Source of the DNA: JAAZLS01 sp964585925
GTDB lineage: Bacteria > Bacillota > Dethiobacteria > DTU022
NCBI GenBank assembly: GCA_964585925.1
Contig: CAZPFS010000015.1
Coordinates: 1 to 42,489, forward strand
Length of the DNA: 42,489 bases
Direction of reading: 5' to 3'
Below, in pieces: positions 23,806 to 33,686 of the stretch (its first letter is position 1; the number at the start of each line of letters is the position of its first letter). A model generated the notes under the pieces. That model ran no database searches. It saw nothing but the letters and a program-made list of their open reading frames with translations, and was not told the DNA's origin. The position numbers were made by a program, and so were the translations under genes.

Positions 23806-24885
23806 TTGCCTGAATATAGACAAGATCTTACTACCGGGCAGTGGGTAATTATAGCTACCGATCGGGCCAAACGTCCGGAAACCTTTGCCGGCAAGAAGGA
23901 ACGATTGGAAGCCCGGTTTGAGCAGCCGCCGTACAGGGAAAATTGCCCCTTTTGTATGGGCAATGAGACCCTGACCCCCCCTGAGATTATCGCCTTGGGA
24001 AGGGATAGCGGCGCCCCCGATACTCCCGGGTGGCGGGTCAGGGTGATCCCCAATAAATATCCGGCGGTGGAGCCGAAAGGAAATCCACGGCCCGAACACC
24101 GCCCGGGGGAAGCAATCTTTCGGGATATGCCCGGCTACGGCATCCATGAGGTGCTGGTGGAAACGCCGCGGCATAATCTTCATCCCGGCTCGCTCGGGCG
24201 GGAACAGATGGAGCTGGTGGTGGAATCGTATTACCAGCGTTTCCAGCATATGTCCGGCGACAACAATTTGCGATATGTCCAGATTTTTCGTAACCACGGC
24301 CGGGAAGCGGGCGCGTCGATTGAACACCCCCACTCCCAGTTGATAGCGCTGCCGATTGTACCTCCGGTAGTAAAACAGGAGCTTCAACGTTCTCATGATT
24401 ATTATTTGAGCACCGAAGGATGCCCCTACTGTCATGCCCTGGCGGAAGAGATGGAATTTGGGAGCCGGGTGGTGGCCGACAACCGGTTTTTCAGTGCCTA
24501 TGTTCCCTATGCCGCTCACCTTCCCTTTGAAGTCTGGATAATGCCCAAACAGCACCGATCATCGTTTCAGGAAATAAGTAAACAGGAGATGTCCGATCTG
24601 GCGGAGATAATGGACAGGGCTCTCGGCCGGTTGTCCAACGCGCTGGATGATCCGCCTTACAATTTCTACCTGCACAGTTCGCCTTTGAGGACCTCGGGTT
24701 TACCTTATTACCACTGGCATATAGTAATAATCCCCAAATTAACCACCGTGGCCGGGTTTGAAATGGGATCAGGGGTGTTTATCAACGTTACCGTACCGGA
24801 ACAGGCTGCAGAATTTTTGCGGAAAAAGGGGGGAGAGGTAAATGGGATCAGGCCCAAAGATTTACTTTGTCCTGGCAGTGCATAA
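23806..24885 (+). CDS. galT: Galactose-1-phosphate uridylyltransferase family protein (HIT superfamily)
   Basis: Protein of 359 residues, full length. The catalytic histidine motif is H174-P-H176 in GASIEHPHSQLIALP. Zinc-site cysteines are C47/C50 (CPFC) and the second CPYC near residue 206; the second HIT repeat ends in YHWHIVIIPK. GalT exchanges UMP between UDP-glucose and galactose-1-phosphate. No galK or galE is nearby, and the gene is embedded in glucan genes, so it may act here as a general hexose-1-phosphate nucleotidyl- or uridylyltransferase. TTG 23806 has CGGAGGTGG upstream. Its last 44 bases overlap the start of the GH57 glucanotransferase, implying coupled translation. Confidence 0.88.
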   Translation: MPEYRQDLTTGQWVIIATDRAKRPETFAGKKERLEARFEQPPYRENCPFCMGNETLTPPEIIALGRDSGAPDTPGWRVRVIPNKYPAVEPKGNPRPEHRPGEAIFRDMPGYGIHEVLVETPRHNLHPGSLGREQMELVVESYYQRFQHMSGDNNLRYVQIFRNHGREAGASIEHPHSQLIALPIVPPVVKQELQRSHDYYLSTEGCPYCHALAEEMEFGSRVVADNRFFSAYVPYAAHLPFEVWIMPKQHRSSFQEISKQEMSDLAEIMDRALGRLSNALDDPPYNFYLHSSPLRTSGLPYYHWHIVIIPKLTTVAGFEMGSGVFINVTVPEQAAEFLRKKGGEVNGIRPKDLLCPGSA

Positions 24886-26947
24886 TCACCAGCCGGTAGG
24901 CAACCTGACTGAGGTTTTCCAGACCGGTTTTGAACAGACTTACCAGCCTTTCCTGTCCATGCTGGAGCGGTTCCCCGGGGTCCGCATAGCCCTTCATTAT
25001 TCCGGCAGCCTGCTGGATTGGCTGGAGGAGAATCAACCCGATTTTATCAGCCGTTTGCGGGTGCTGTCGGACAGAGGGCAGGTTGAGATGCTGGGAGGGG
25101 GGTACTATGAACCTATATTACCGATTATTCCGGATGAAGATAAAATCGGCCAGATGCGCTACATGTCACAGCGGCTCAAGGAACTGTTTGGGGTAACTCC
25201 CAAAGGGATGTGGCTGGCGGAACGGGTTTGGGAACCCCACCTGGCCCGACCTATCGCCGAATCCGGCCTGAAATACCTGGCAGTGGATGATGCCCATTTT
25301 TTTGAAATCGGGCAGCAGGTTCTGTACAATTATTACCGCACCGAAGAAGAGGGGTGGCCGCTGGACGTATTTCCGATCAGCGAACAGCTGCGCTATCTGA
25401 TCCCCTTCAATCCCCCCCAGGATACAATTGATTTTTTTCGGGAACATCAGGACCCCCATGAGCGGCGTCTGTTTGTACTGGCCGATGACGGAGAAAAATT
25501 TGGGGGGTGGCCCGGCACTTATGAAACGGTCTATGAGGAGGGCTGGCTGGAAGAATTTTTCTTCCTTCTCGAAGAAAACCGGGACTGGCTCAGTGTTGTA
25601 ACCTTCGACCAGTACCGGCGGATGTTTCCGCCCCAGGGGCCGGTTTATCTTCCCACAGCCTCTTACCGGGAGATGAAAGAATGGTCGGGCGGGTTCTGGC
25701 GCAATTTTTTAACCCGCTATCCGGAGAGCAACCGCCTGCACAAGAAAATGCTTTCTGTCAGTCGCCTGCTGAATAAACTTCCCTCCGGTGAAGTCCGGAT
25801 GAAGGCCCAGAAACATATCTGGGCCGCCCAATGCAATTGCCCTTACTGGCACGGGGTATTTGGGGGCCTCTATTTAAATTTTTTGCGGGGGGCGGTCTGG
25901 GAAAACCTACTGCAAGCGCAGCAGATTATCGAGTCCCAGGTGCGATCCGGTCCCTTCCTGGAGATTTCGGCGGTAGACCACAGCTTTGGCGGTGAAAAAG
26001 AGCTGGTTGTCAACACCGACCGGTTCAGTTTGTTGTTGGCCCCCCATCTGGGGGGGAGCCTGTGGGAACTTTCCTGGAAACCCGCTGGAATAAATTTGTT
26101 GGATACACTGACCCGGCGTCCGGAGCCCTATCACCAGCAGCTTTCCGAACAGACTGGCGCTCCCAAGCCGCCGGAAAAGGGGGCGGTCTCCATCCACCAT
26201 CAGCATAAGGTAAAAGAGAAAGGGCTGTTGGAGCGTCTCTGTTATGATCCTTATCCCCGGGTAGCTCTGATCGAACATTTTTTATCTCCCGGGGTAAGTT
26301 TACAGGAATTTGTAAACGGCAAGCATCAGGAGCCGGGCGAATTTTTACTGCAGCCGGCCACAGCCGAGGTTGTCCCGATGCCCGCTGACCATGATTTCTC
26401 CCAGGGGGAGGGGATCAAGGTGGTTTTCCGCCGGGCGGGCGGGCTGGATGGGCAGGGGAGGTTGATACTGGAAAAATCGGTAACCTTGTACGCCGGACAG
26501 GATGAAATACTTGTAGAGTACATCTTGCGAAATGCCGGTGACCATCTAGTTGAATACCGGTTCGCGGTGGAGCTCAACCTGGCCATGATGGGCGGCTATG
26601 ACGATCAGCGATGGTTTGAAATACCCGGGAGGGAACTTTCGGAACGGTATATGGCTTCAATTGGCAGTGAAGATCAGGTGGAACAGGTTTCGCTTAACGA
26701 CGAGCAGCGTGGTTTCAGATTCGCCATGCAGTTCGATAAACCGGCGCAGTTGTGGCGGGCGCCGGTAGAAACCGTTTCTCTTTCGGAGGATGGATTGGAA
26801 CGGGTATACCAGCAATCGATGATCCTTCCCCGTTGGGGAATCAAGCTTTTGCCCCAAGAAAACTGGTCGGTGCAAATTAGGGCAAGCCTCTCTTTTTTTG
26901 AGACGAAAAGGGAAGAAGCGGTGCCGGCCCAGGAGGTGGGGGTATGA
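24842..26947 (+). CDS. GH57 4-alpha-glucanotransferase
   Basis: Protein of 701 residues with the order GH57 barrel, DUF1925, DUF1926, as in the Thermococcus litoralis enzyme. The N-terminal HNHQPVGN motif is at 14-21, the nucleophile E127 is in GMWLAERVWEP, and the acid/base aspartate is D215 or D216 in LADDGEKFGGWPGTYE. The C-terminal beta-sandwich begins near residue 385 (ISAVDHSFGGEKEL). It disproportionates alpha-1,4 glucans, moving maltodextrin chains. GGGGGAGAGG stands before ATG 24842, inside the end of galT. Its stop overlaps the start of the next GH57 gene (ATGA at 26944-26947). Confidence 0.88.
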   Translation: MGSGPKIYFVLAVHNHQPVGNLTEVFQTGFEQTYQPFLSMLERFPGVRIALHYSGSLLDWLEENQPDFISRLRVLSDRGQVEMLGGGYYEPILPIIPDEDKIGQMRYMSQRLKELFGVTPKGMWLAERVWEPHLARPIAESGLKYLAVDDAHFFEIGQQVLYNYYRTEEEGWPLDVFPISEQLRYLIPFNPPQDTIDFFREHQDPHERRLFVLADDGEKFGGWPGTYETVYEEGWLEEFFFLLEENRDWLSVVTFDQYRRMFPPQGPVYLPTASYREMKEWSGGFWRNFLTRYPESNRLHKKMLSVSRLLNKLPSGEVRMKAQKHIWAAQCNCPYWHGVFGGLYLNFLRGAVWENLLQAQQIIESQVRSGPFLEISAVDHSFGGEKELVVNTDRFSLLLAPHLGGSLWELSWKPAGINLLDTLTRRPEPYHQQLSEQTGAPKPPEKGAVSIHHQHKVKEKGLLERLCYDPYPRVALIEHFLSPGVSLQEFVNGKHQEPGEFLLQPATAEVVPMPADHDFSQGEGIKVVFRRAGGLDGQGRLILEKSVTLYAGQDEILVEYILRNAGDHLVEYRFAVELNLAMMGGYDDQRWFEIPGRELSERYMASIGSEDQVEQVSLNDEQRGFRFAMQFDKPAQLWRAPVETVSLSEDGLERVYQQSMILPRWGIKLLPQENWSVQIRASLSFFETKREEAVPAQEVGV

Positions 26948-28641
26948 AGAAATTAGCGGTAGCTTTTATCTGGAATCAACACCAACCGTATTATCAGGAG
27001 ACTGAAAGCAAGGACTGTCTCATGCCCTGGGCCCGTCTGCATGCCGCCAAGGATTACTATTCACTGGCCCTTTTGCTGGAGCGTTTCCCGTTAGTAAAGC
27101 AGACCTTTAACCTGACCCCCTCTTTGCTGGAACAAATCGAAGATTATCTCTCCGGCAGCAGCGATTATTATCGGGAAGCGGTCAAGCCGCCTGATGAGCT
27201 CACTGCAGCGGATCGTAAATTCCTGCTGCAGCATTACTTTGACATTCACTGGGAAAAGGTGATCTCTGCTTTTCCCCGTTACCGGGAGCTGCTGGAACTT
27301 CAGGGACGGGTCCGGGAACCGGGAGAGGTGAATGAGGGCATGCAGAGATTCAAATCCCGTGATTACCAGGATCTCATGGTCTGGTTCAATCTCTGTTGGA
27401 TCGATCCCCTGATCCGTCAAAAAGATCCATATTTACAGGAATTGGTAAATAAAGGACGGGACTTCAATTGGGAGGAATGCCGGCGGCTCATGGAACACCA
27501 GTTGGAGATATTGCGGCAGGTGGTGCCGGTGCACCGTCGTCTGCAGGAGAAGGGACAAATTGAGGTTATTACTACTCCCTTTTACCACCCGATCGTACCG
27601 CTGATCATAGACAGCCAGAGCGCGCTGCGATCCTGCCCCGAATTGCCATTGCCGGAGCGATTTAATTGGCCTGCTGACGCTTATGACCAGACAAGGCTGT
27701 CTGTAAACCAGTACCGCCGGTTGTTTGGACGTTTTCCCCGGGGTATCTGGCCTCCGGAACAGGCGGTAAGCCCCGAGACAATTTTAGTGTTTTCAGATCT
27801 TGAATTTAAATGGACAGTTTCTGATGAGCAGATACTGGCCAGATCGATAGGTCAAGAAATCCATCGCGATGCCTATGGGCATGTGTTGAACGGGGATCTT
27901 CTGTACAGGCCCTACCGAGTCAAGGAAGGGGGGGGGGAAATAAACATGGTCTTTAGGGATCATCTTCTTTCCAATCGACTCGGCTTTGAATACCAGCATT
28001 TCCGGCCCGAGGACGCCGCGGCCGATCTGGTGCACCGGCTGCACAAGATTGCCGAAAACCTGAGCTGGTCTGTGGACGAGCACCTGGTAACAATCTCTCT
28101 TGACGGGGAGAACGCCTGGGAGTGGTACAGTGGTGACAAAGGGCCTTTTTTGTCGGATCTTTACCGGCGGCTGTCTGAGGATCAGGTGCTGGAATCGGTT
28201 ACCGTAGGTGAATATCTGGCCAAAAATCCTCCCTGCAGGCAGATCGGCGATCTGTTTACCGGTTCCTGGGTGGATCATAACCTGACCCGCTGGATCGGCA
28301 CCAGGAACAAGAACAAGCTCTGGAACTACCTTTTGCAGGCCCGGCGGGCGGTGGAAAGCTATGCCCATGGCCCGGGCAAAGATCAGGGGAGACTTGATCA
28401 GGCGTTGCGCAATATCTACATCGCCGAGGGCAGCGATTTCACCTGGTGGATAGACAGTATGCCCCACCAACTGGCGGCACCCTTTGACAAGCTCTTCCGC
28501 CTGCACCTGGCCGGTGTTTACCGTGCCCTGGGGGCTCATCCTCCCGGCCACCTTTTCAGATCGGTCCTTACCCCTACGGATGAGGAGAACATCCCCGATC
28601 ACGACCCGGCGGGACCGATTTCCATGGTTTCATCCGAATAA
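26944..28641 (+). CDS. GH57 alpha-amylase/amylopullulanase-like protein
   Basis: Protein of 565 residues, translationally coupled to the glucanotransferase. The five-motif GH57 layout is visible: NQHQPYY at 11-17, the ITTPFYHPIVPLI motif, the nucleophile E272 in GIWPPEQAVS, D387 with E389 in SLDGENAWEWY, and SDFTWW near the end. It resembles the single-domain GH57 amylase/amylopullulanase group and lacks a signal peptide, so it acts in the cytoplasm, presumably on storage glucan or maltodextrins. Exact specificity (amylase, pullulanase or transferase) cannot be told from the sequence. Confidence 0.82.
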   Translation: MKKLAVAFIWNQHQPYYQETESKDCLMPWARLHAAKDYYSLALLLERFPLVKQTFNLTPSLLEQIEDYLSGSSDYYREAVKPPDELTAADRKFLLQHYFDIHWEKVISAFPRYRELLELQGRVREPGEVNEGMQRFKSRDYQDLMVWFNLCWIDPLIRQKDPYLQELVNKGRDFNWEECRRLMEHQLEILRQVVPVHRRLQEKGQIEVITTPFYHPIVPLIIDSQSALRSCPELPLPERFNWPADAYDQTRLSVNQYRRLFGRFPRGIWPPEQAVSPETILVFSDLEFKWTVSDEQILARSIGQEIHRDAYGHVLNGDLLYRPYRVKEGGGEINMVFRDHLLSNRLGFEYQHFRPEDAAADLVHRLHKIAENLSWSVDEHLVTISLDGENAWEWYSGDKGPFLSDLYRRLSEDQVLESVTVGEYLAKNPPCRQIGDLFTGSWVDHNLTRWIGTRNKNKLWNYLLQARRAVESYAHGPGKDQGRLDQALRNIYIAEGSDFTWWIDSMPHQLAAPFDKLFRLHLAGVYRALGAHPPGHLFRSVLTPTDEENIPDHDPAGPISMVSSE

Positions 28642-28721
28642 AAGTGAGCGGGCCTCCCCGGGGCGACAGCTCGATGAAACGAAGGCGAAATCTAAACGGT
28701 CAGGGAGATTATGGCCGGCCT

Positions 28722-30779
28722 CTAGAACCCGAAAAGCCGGATAAACCGCTGCCAGAAGGTCAACCGGGGCTCGGGTTTAGGTTCCGTATTTTCGGTTTTG
28801 GGCCGAGCAATGCCCTCGGTCTGCATGAGAAATTGAACGGCTGAAATCTCGCCGTTTTTTTCGGAGACAAAGGACTTAACCGGATTCTCCCCGCCCATCA
28901 TTTCCTGCAGTCTATCCTTTATGGCATCGATCAGGTCGTCGTTCATGGTAGATGTCTCCCGGCGAAGTTCAAAGGTGCCCTCTTTAAGCTCGGCCACCCC
29001 GTCATACAGATCGGTTGTGCCCTCCAGAAGCTCCCCCGTGCCGCCTTTCAACTCGATAATACCGTTTTCGAATTTGATCATGCCATTTTTAAACTCGATC
29101 ATCCCTTCCAGCAGTTCGCCGGTGCCGTCTTTAAGTTTATTTGCTCCTTCGACCAGCCCGGAGGAGCCGCGGTAAAGTTTCTTCATACCGGTCAGGTATT
29201 CTTCCATTCCGCCGTGGTATTCAAGAAGGCCGTCGTTTAAGCCGGAAATTCCCCCATAAAGGTCCCGGGCTCCTTTGTTTACACCGGCCACGTAGCTGTT
29301 GAGGCCGATCAAAAGTTGATCATAGCCGGCAAGCATCTCAAGCAATTTTGAAAGTTCGCCGATTAAGGTTTCAACTTGGCCGTCAAGTTGGGGCGCCATG
29401 CTCGCAAGCGTCTCATCTACTGTCATCTCAATGGTTCTTCGCGGTTCCTCATTTTCCGGCATAGCGTTGAATGTTTCCGAATCTATACCTATGTCAGCTA
29501 GCGCCCTCGCCAAAATTTCCTGCCTCGCTTCGGCGTAGACCATGTTTTTGATCAGTTCGCCGTCAAGGGCATTTCTCAATATATCGTGGTAATTTTCATG
29601 TTCTAATTTGGGCAGCCCTGAACCGGCCAGTTGGGCATTGGCCATTTCCAGCAACCCATCAAAAAAGTTTGAAAAACCGCCCGTCAGCATAGCTATTTCT
29701 TCCGTTAGGGGCGAGGTTCCTGCGGCGAATTCTTGGGCTCCTTCTGTTAATTCCTCTGAGCCGTCCAGGATAATCCCCAGCCCGGAATAGAGCTCGTTCG
29801 TCCCCGTCAATAAGCCCCCGATTCCCGTATAGAGTTCGCCAATTCCACCGGCGAACTCACCAACCCCTTTATCAAGATTGCGTACCCCGCCTACAAGTTT
29901 GACTGCCCCGTCGGTCAGTTCCCCGGCCCCGTCGGCCATTTCAGCGCTGCCATCATTGAAATCGGAGACGCCTTCATGTAGATCGAAAATCCCATCCAGC
30001 AGCTCTTTTACGCCGTCATCCAGCTCGGCTATGCCGTCGGTCAGTTCATTGATTTCGGAGAGATCCGCATCTTCTTCGAGGTTGAAATCCATGTTCAGGC
30101 GGATACCGGCGATGGTTATGGCGGGCATTTCGAAATCCTCAACCTCTGCGTTAACTTCTGAGAGGGCGCTCTTACCTGGTAGAATAACAAAGTTCGCCTG
30201 CTTGCTGTCGCCGGTGGTGACTATCGAGCCGCCCTCAGCCCGGATATTTTTGCAAAGGCTATCCTTAAAGGTCAGCGATAACTGAAGAGCATAGCTCTCA
30301 AAAAAATCCCTGCATCCTGAATGATTCGGGCCGGTTTCAACCTTTATGGCCAAATGTCCCTTTTTACCCGCTAATTTATCAGGTGAAATCTCACGACCGT
30401 TAAGCCGGTAGGTGATAGCTATATTCCAGGGAAGCTGCGGATCTATCAAAAATCCCTCGTAATGCAGTCGGTCTCCCCGGGCGTTTGTGGTTACCTTGCC
30501 CTTATCCAGCTTGATTGCATCATTGCCGGAGAGGTTTTGTACATAGGCATAGTTGCCATAATCAAGAATTTCCCGCTCATCTCCCAATTGGAAACTGTTG
30601 ACCACGTAGACTCGATCGACCGAGCCGTCGTTGTGAAGGCGGATATAGACCACCTCCTCCTTAAGGGTGGTCGCCTGAACAGGAATGGGGGTATAAATTG
30701 AGAGGACCAGAGCCGCTATAAGAAACAGCGCTGCCATTTTTCGCCTATTTTCTCGAAAAGTTCTAGCTTTTTGCACCAT
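28722..30779 (-). CDS. Secreted protein with long Leu-x-x-Gly heptad repeats (YhgE/Pip-like)
   Basis: Protein of 685 residues. A signal peptide or anchor lies at about 15-36 (MAALFLIAALVLSIYTPIPV, with QATT after it). Residues about 40-235 form a beta-rich domain. Two long blocks of L-x-x-G-type heptads follow at about 246-356 and 490-606 (for example ELTDGIAELDDGVKELLDGI), separated by a non-repeat section (370-490). The protein ends with a short aromatic-basic tail (LTFWQRFIRLFGF) instead of the membrane-transporter domain of YhgE/Pip. Such heptads form long coiled coils on the cell surface and are encoded with MMPL exporters. Its start overlaps the exporter gene by 17 bases (30763-30779), with AAGGAG upstream, so the two proteins are made together. 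Confidence 0.8.
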   Translation of the reverse strand: MVQKARTFRENRRKMAALFLIAALVLSIYTPIPVQATTLKEEVVYIRLHNDGSVDRVYVVNSFQLGDEREILDYGNYAYVQNLSGNDAIKLDKGKVTTNARGDRLHYEGFLIDPQLPWNIAITYRLNGREISPDKLAGKKGHLAIKVETGPNHSGCRDFFESYALQLSLTFKDSLCKNIRAEGGSIVTTGDSKQANFVILPGKSALSEVNAEVEDFEMPAITIAGIRLNMDFNLEEDADLSEINELTDGIAELDDGVKELLDGIFDLHEGVSDFNDGSAEMADGAGELTDGAVKLVGGVRNLDKGVGEFAGGIGELYTGIGGLLTGTNELYSGLGIILDGSEELTEGAQEFAAGTSPLTEEIAMLTGGFSNFFDGLLEMANAQLAGSGLPKLEHENYHDILRNALDGELIKNMVYAEARQEILARALADIGIDSETFNAMPENEEPRRTIEMTVDETLASMAPQLDGQVETLIGELSKLLEMLAGYDQLLIGLNSYVAGVNKGARDLYGGISGLNDGLLEYHGGMEEYLTGMKKLYRGSSGLVEGANKLKDGTGELLEGMIEFKNGMIKFENGIIELKGGTGELLEGTTDLYDGVAELKEGTFELRRETSTMNDDLIDAIKDRLQEMMGGENPVKSFVSEKNGEISAVQFLMQTEGIARPKTENTEPKPEPRLTFWQRFIRLFGF

Positions 30780-32919
30780 AATCGCTCCTTCGATAGTATT
30801 TGCATATTTTTAAGTCAGCGCTTGGCTCCGGTCCTGTTCTTTCGCCTATACCCGGGGGAGAAACGCTTTTTTCTTCGATAAAATTTGCTCCCATGGTTGT
30901 TTTGCCGATTACTTTATCAAACAGGGTCAGCATGGCCGGCAAGAAGCAGACCACCATAAACATGGAGATCAGTGTGCCGCGCCCCAGCAGAAGTCCGATG
31001 TCTTTGACAATGGAATTTGACGAGGTTAAATAGAGGATAAATCCGGCAATGGAGAGTATGGAGGCCGAGATCAGGATTGATTTAAACGCACTAGAGAGCG
31101 AAGCTGCAACGGTCTTCTTGAGCGGCATGATTTTACGATTCTTCATAAAATTGTCGGTAAGCAAAATGGCATAATCAATGGTTGCTCCCAGTTGGATAGT
31201 GCTCAGCACCAGGTAGCCGATAAAATTGATGGAGGTACCGGTGAAGTAGGGGAAGGAGAGGTTGATCCAGATGGCCACCTCGATGGTCAGCAACAAAATA
31301 AAGGGCAGGCTGAAGGATCTGAAAGAAAAAGCAATCACCAGAAAGATGGCCACAATGGCTATCATATTGACCCGGAGGTTATCCACATCCACAATTTTTT
31401 TCATGTCGCTTAGGGTGGAGCTCTGGCCAACGGTATAAAAATCGTGGTAGTACTTGGCTGTCATCTGGTTTATCTCCTGCACTGCCTTGAATGCAATCTC
31501 CCCTTCCTCCGGCATATCGGTATAAAGGATGATCCGGGCATAATTATCCGAGTAAAATTGACTGGTAACATCATCTCCCAAAAAACCGGGAGGGATGGCC
31601 GGGCCCACATTGGCCGCGTACGATACCACGTTCTTGACCAACGGGTGATCTGAGAGGCGGGAGGACAGTTCTTTTTCCTTCACCATATCGCCCCTGGGGA
31701 CCAATAGAGCCAAAATATTTGTGCGGCCGAACAGATCGTTAATGACGGCATTGCTGCGGCCGATCTCCCGGTTGGGGTCACAGGTGCTGTTCCCATAAAT
31801 AAAGGTGGTCTCCCTCTGTCCCAAAAAACTGGGGACCAGGATCAGGACAACCAAAATGGTCACGGGAACGAAAAACCTGGAGAGGCCTCGGCTGATATTT
31901 TTAAAATCGGGCATCAGCGTGCGGTGGCTTGTTCTGCCGACTATTTTATAAAGGACAAGGGTCAGCGCAGGCAGGAAGACTATGACTGAGATAAAGCTTA
32001 AAATAATGCCCTTGGCAAGGCAGATGCCCAGATCCGGGCCGATTTTAAAATTCATAAAAACAAGGGCTAAAAACCCAAAGAGCGTGGTCAAAGCGCTGGC
32101 GGCTATGGTGGTAATGGAATCTTTTATGGCATGGTACATCGCTTTTTTTGCATCGCCATACTTTTTTTGGTAATCCCCAAAGCTGTGCAAAAGAAAGATG
32201 GCATAATCCATGGAGACCGCCAACTGAAGAATTGGGCTGATGGAGTTGGTGACAAATGAAATCTCCCCAAAAATAATATTGGTGCCCATATTTATAAGCA
32301 CCGACACTCCGATTGCCGAGAGAAATAATATGGGCTCCATCCAAGAGGTGGTGGAAAGAATTAGAATCAAAATGATCGCGGGCAGCAAAATGGCTACGGC
32401 CAGTTTGACCTCGGAGGTGGCCGATTCCTGCATGTCGCTCAGGTTTGCCGCTTCACCGCTGATCGCTCCCGCCGGGCCGATGATTTCACGCATTGCCGCG
32501 CAGGCCGCCTTTTCGGTCCCCTTCTCAACGGATACGGAAAATAAAGCGCTGCGATCTTTATAAAAGCCTTCAACCTTCTCCTTGTCCTGTATTTCCAGGG
32601 GTTGTTTTAAATCGATTATGCTATCGAGCCAGATAACCTCGATCACGCCCTCAACCTGAGAAAGCCGCCGTTTGATCTCAAGAGCCTCCATCACCGAAAC
32701 ATTGGGCGCCATAACATTCGCATTGGGGATGGCCTGGGTAAACTCTCGGTTCATCACCTTGATGCCGGCGGTTGATCGCGCGTTTTGAGGCAAATAATCC
32801 GATACGTTATAATTGATGCCAACAAAACGGATGAGCAAGGCGGCGATCAGCGAGCTTAAAAGAAAGAATATAATAATTGTTTTTCTGTTATTCACAATGA
32901 TTTTTGCAATTCTATCCAT
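30763..32919 (-). CDS. MMPL/RND-family exporter
   Basis: Protein of 718 residues with the duplicated RND topology: one helix, a large outer domain, five helices, then the same again (12 membrane helices). The second helix set of each half shows the MMPL signature with an Asp-Tyr pair: LQLAVSMDYAIFLLHSF and LGATIDYAILLTDNF. Members use the proton gradient to move lipids, lipopeptides or drugs. AAGGA precedes ATG 32919. It is the first gene of a two-gene operon with the heptad-repeat protein, divergent from a TetR regulator. The substrate is unknown. Confidence 0.9.
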   Translation of the reverse strand: MDRIAKIIVNNRKTIIIFFLLSSLIAALLIRFVGINYNVSDYLPQNARSTAGIKVMNREFTQAIPNANVMAPNVSVMEALEIKRRLSQVEGVIEVIWLDSIIDLKQPLEIQDKEKVEGFYKDRSALFSVSVEKGTEKAACAAMREIIGPAGAISGEAANLSDMQESATSEVKLAVAILLPAIILILILSTTSWMEPILFLSAIGVSVLINMGTNIIFGEISFVTNSISPILQLAVSMDYAIFLLHSFGDYQKKYGDAKKAMYHAIKDSITTIAASALTTLFGFLALVFMNFKIGPDLGICLAKGIILSFISVIVFLPALTLVLYKIVGRTSHRTLMPDFKNISRGLSRFFVPVTILVVLILVPSFLGQRETTFIYGNSTCDPNREIGRSNAVINDLFGRTNILALLVPRGDMVKEKELSSRLSDHPLVKNVVSYAANVGPAIPPGFLGDDVTSQFYSDNYARIILYTDMPEEGEIAFKAVQEINQMTAKYYHDFYTVGQSSTLSDMKKIVDVDNLRVNMIAIVAIFLVIAFSFRSFSLPFILLLTIEVAIWINLSFPYFTGTSINFIGYLVLSTIQLGATIDYAILLTDNFMKNRKIMPLKKTVAASLSSAFKSILISASILSIAGFILYLTSSNSIVKDIGLLLGRGTLISMFMVVCFLPAMLTLFDKVIGKTTMGANFIEEKSVSPPGIGERTGPEPSADLKICKYYRRSDYGAKS

Positions 32920-32966
32920 AAGATCATCCTTAAATAATTTTGGTCTTGTTTATTTCCTCCAAGTTA

Positions 32967-32995
32967 AATATAATAGACACTGTGTTGGGATACAA
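32967..32995 (-). promoter_or_regulatory. Candidate promoter of the MMPL operon
   Basis: On the minus strand TTGTAT (32995-32990) and TATATT (32972-32967) are separated by 17 bases. A small inverted repeat GTTG...CAAC (32984-32996) overlaps the -35, a likely site for repressor action. Confidence 0.55.
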
Positions 32996-33002
32996 CCATC
33001 AT

Positions 33003-33030
33003 TGTTGGTAAAAATGCTTATTAACCAACA
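33003..33030. promoter_or_regulatory. Inverted repeat, probable TetR operator
   Basis: TGTTGGT (33003-33009) and ACCAACA (33024-33030) are perfect inverted arms with a 14-base spacer, in the 164-bp gap between the divergent MMPL and tetR genes. Further TGTTG copies nearby (32983 and 33045 region) suggest more than one binding site. Confidence 0.55.
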
Positions 33031-33083
33031 CATTCGGATATAAGTGTTGATTTGCAGAATATTAATTTTTTGGGAGGGCTGCT

Positions 33084-33632
33084 GTGAAAGGTAAAATTGA
33101 TCGACGCGTAAAATTTACCAAAGCGCTTTTGAAAGATGCGCTTGTACAACTGCTCAAGGAACGTCATATCTCAAAGGTCTCAATAAAGGTCTTATGCGAA
33201 AGGGCCGACATCAACCGAAGCACCTTTTATGCCCACTATACCGACCAATTTGATCTGCTGCGGCAGGTACAGGACGAGGTTAAAGATAATCTCAAGAGTT
33301 TTCTGGAGCAGTATGTGAACGACCGAATGCCTATTACGGAACAAAGCCTGAAGGGTATATTGGAATATGCCGGGGCAAACAGCGATCTTTTTACAGTGAT
33401 GTTGGGTGAAAATTGTGATCAGGCCTTTCAAAAGGATTTAATGGAACTGGTGGAGCTGGTGCCGTTCCAATATGAAACGCAGGAGCGGAAGAAGGAATAT
33501 ATATTGAGTTTTGCGATCACGGGCTGTATAAGCATTGTGCATAAATGGCTGAAGGAAGGAACAGTGGAGCCGCCCGAGGAGATGGCGGCGCTTGTGCTTA
33601 AGGTCATCTACAACGGGCTGCTGAGCTTTTAA
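33084..33632 (+). CDS. TetR/AcrR-family transcriptional regulator
   Basis: Protein of 182 residues. The N-terminal DNA-binding domain is clear: FTKALLKDALVQLLKERHIS, then VSIKVLCERADINRSTFYAH with YTDQFDLL. The C-terminal part is the short ligand/dimer domain common in Firmicute TetR proteins (LLSF end). GTG 33084 has GGGAGG 6 bases upstream. It is divergent from the MMPL/heptad operon and presumably represses it and itself through the inverted repeats between them; the ligand is unknown. Confidence 0.88.
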   Translation: MKGKIDRRVKFTKALLKDALVQLLKERHISKVSIKVLCERADINRSTFYAHYTDQFDLLRQVQDEVKDNLKSFLEQYVNDRMPITEQSLKGILEYAGANSDLFTVMLGENCDQAFQKDLMELVELVPFQYETQERKKEYILSFAITGCISIVHKWLKEGTVEPPEEMAALVLKVIYNGLLSF

Positions 33633-33686
33633 ATACAGGAAGCTTTTGATGGCCCGATTGGGGATATGGATGAAGGAGGAGACTAA

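Noticed and set aside
28900..30100. Repetitive DNA that could be a tandem-repeat array
   Set aside because: The repetition follows the seven-residue period of the encoded coiled coil and is not identical at the DNA level; there are no spacers, so it is not CRISPR.
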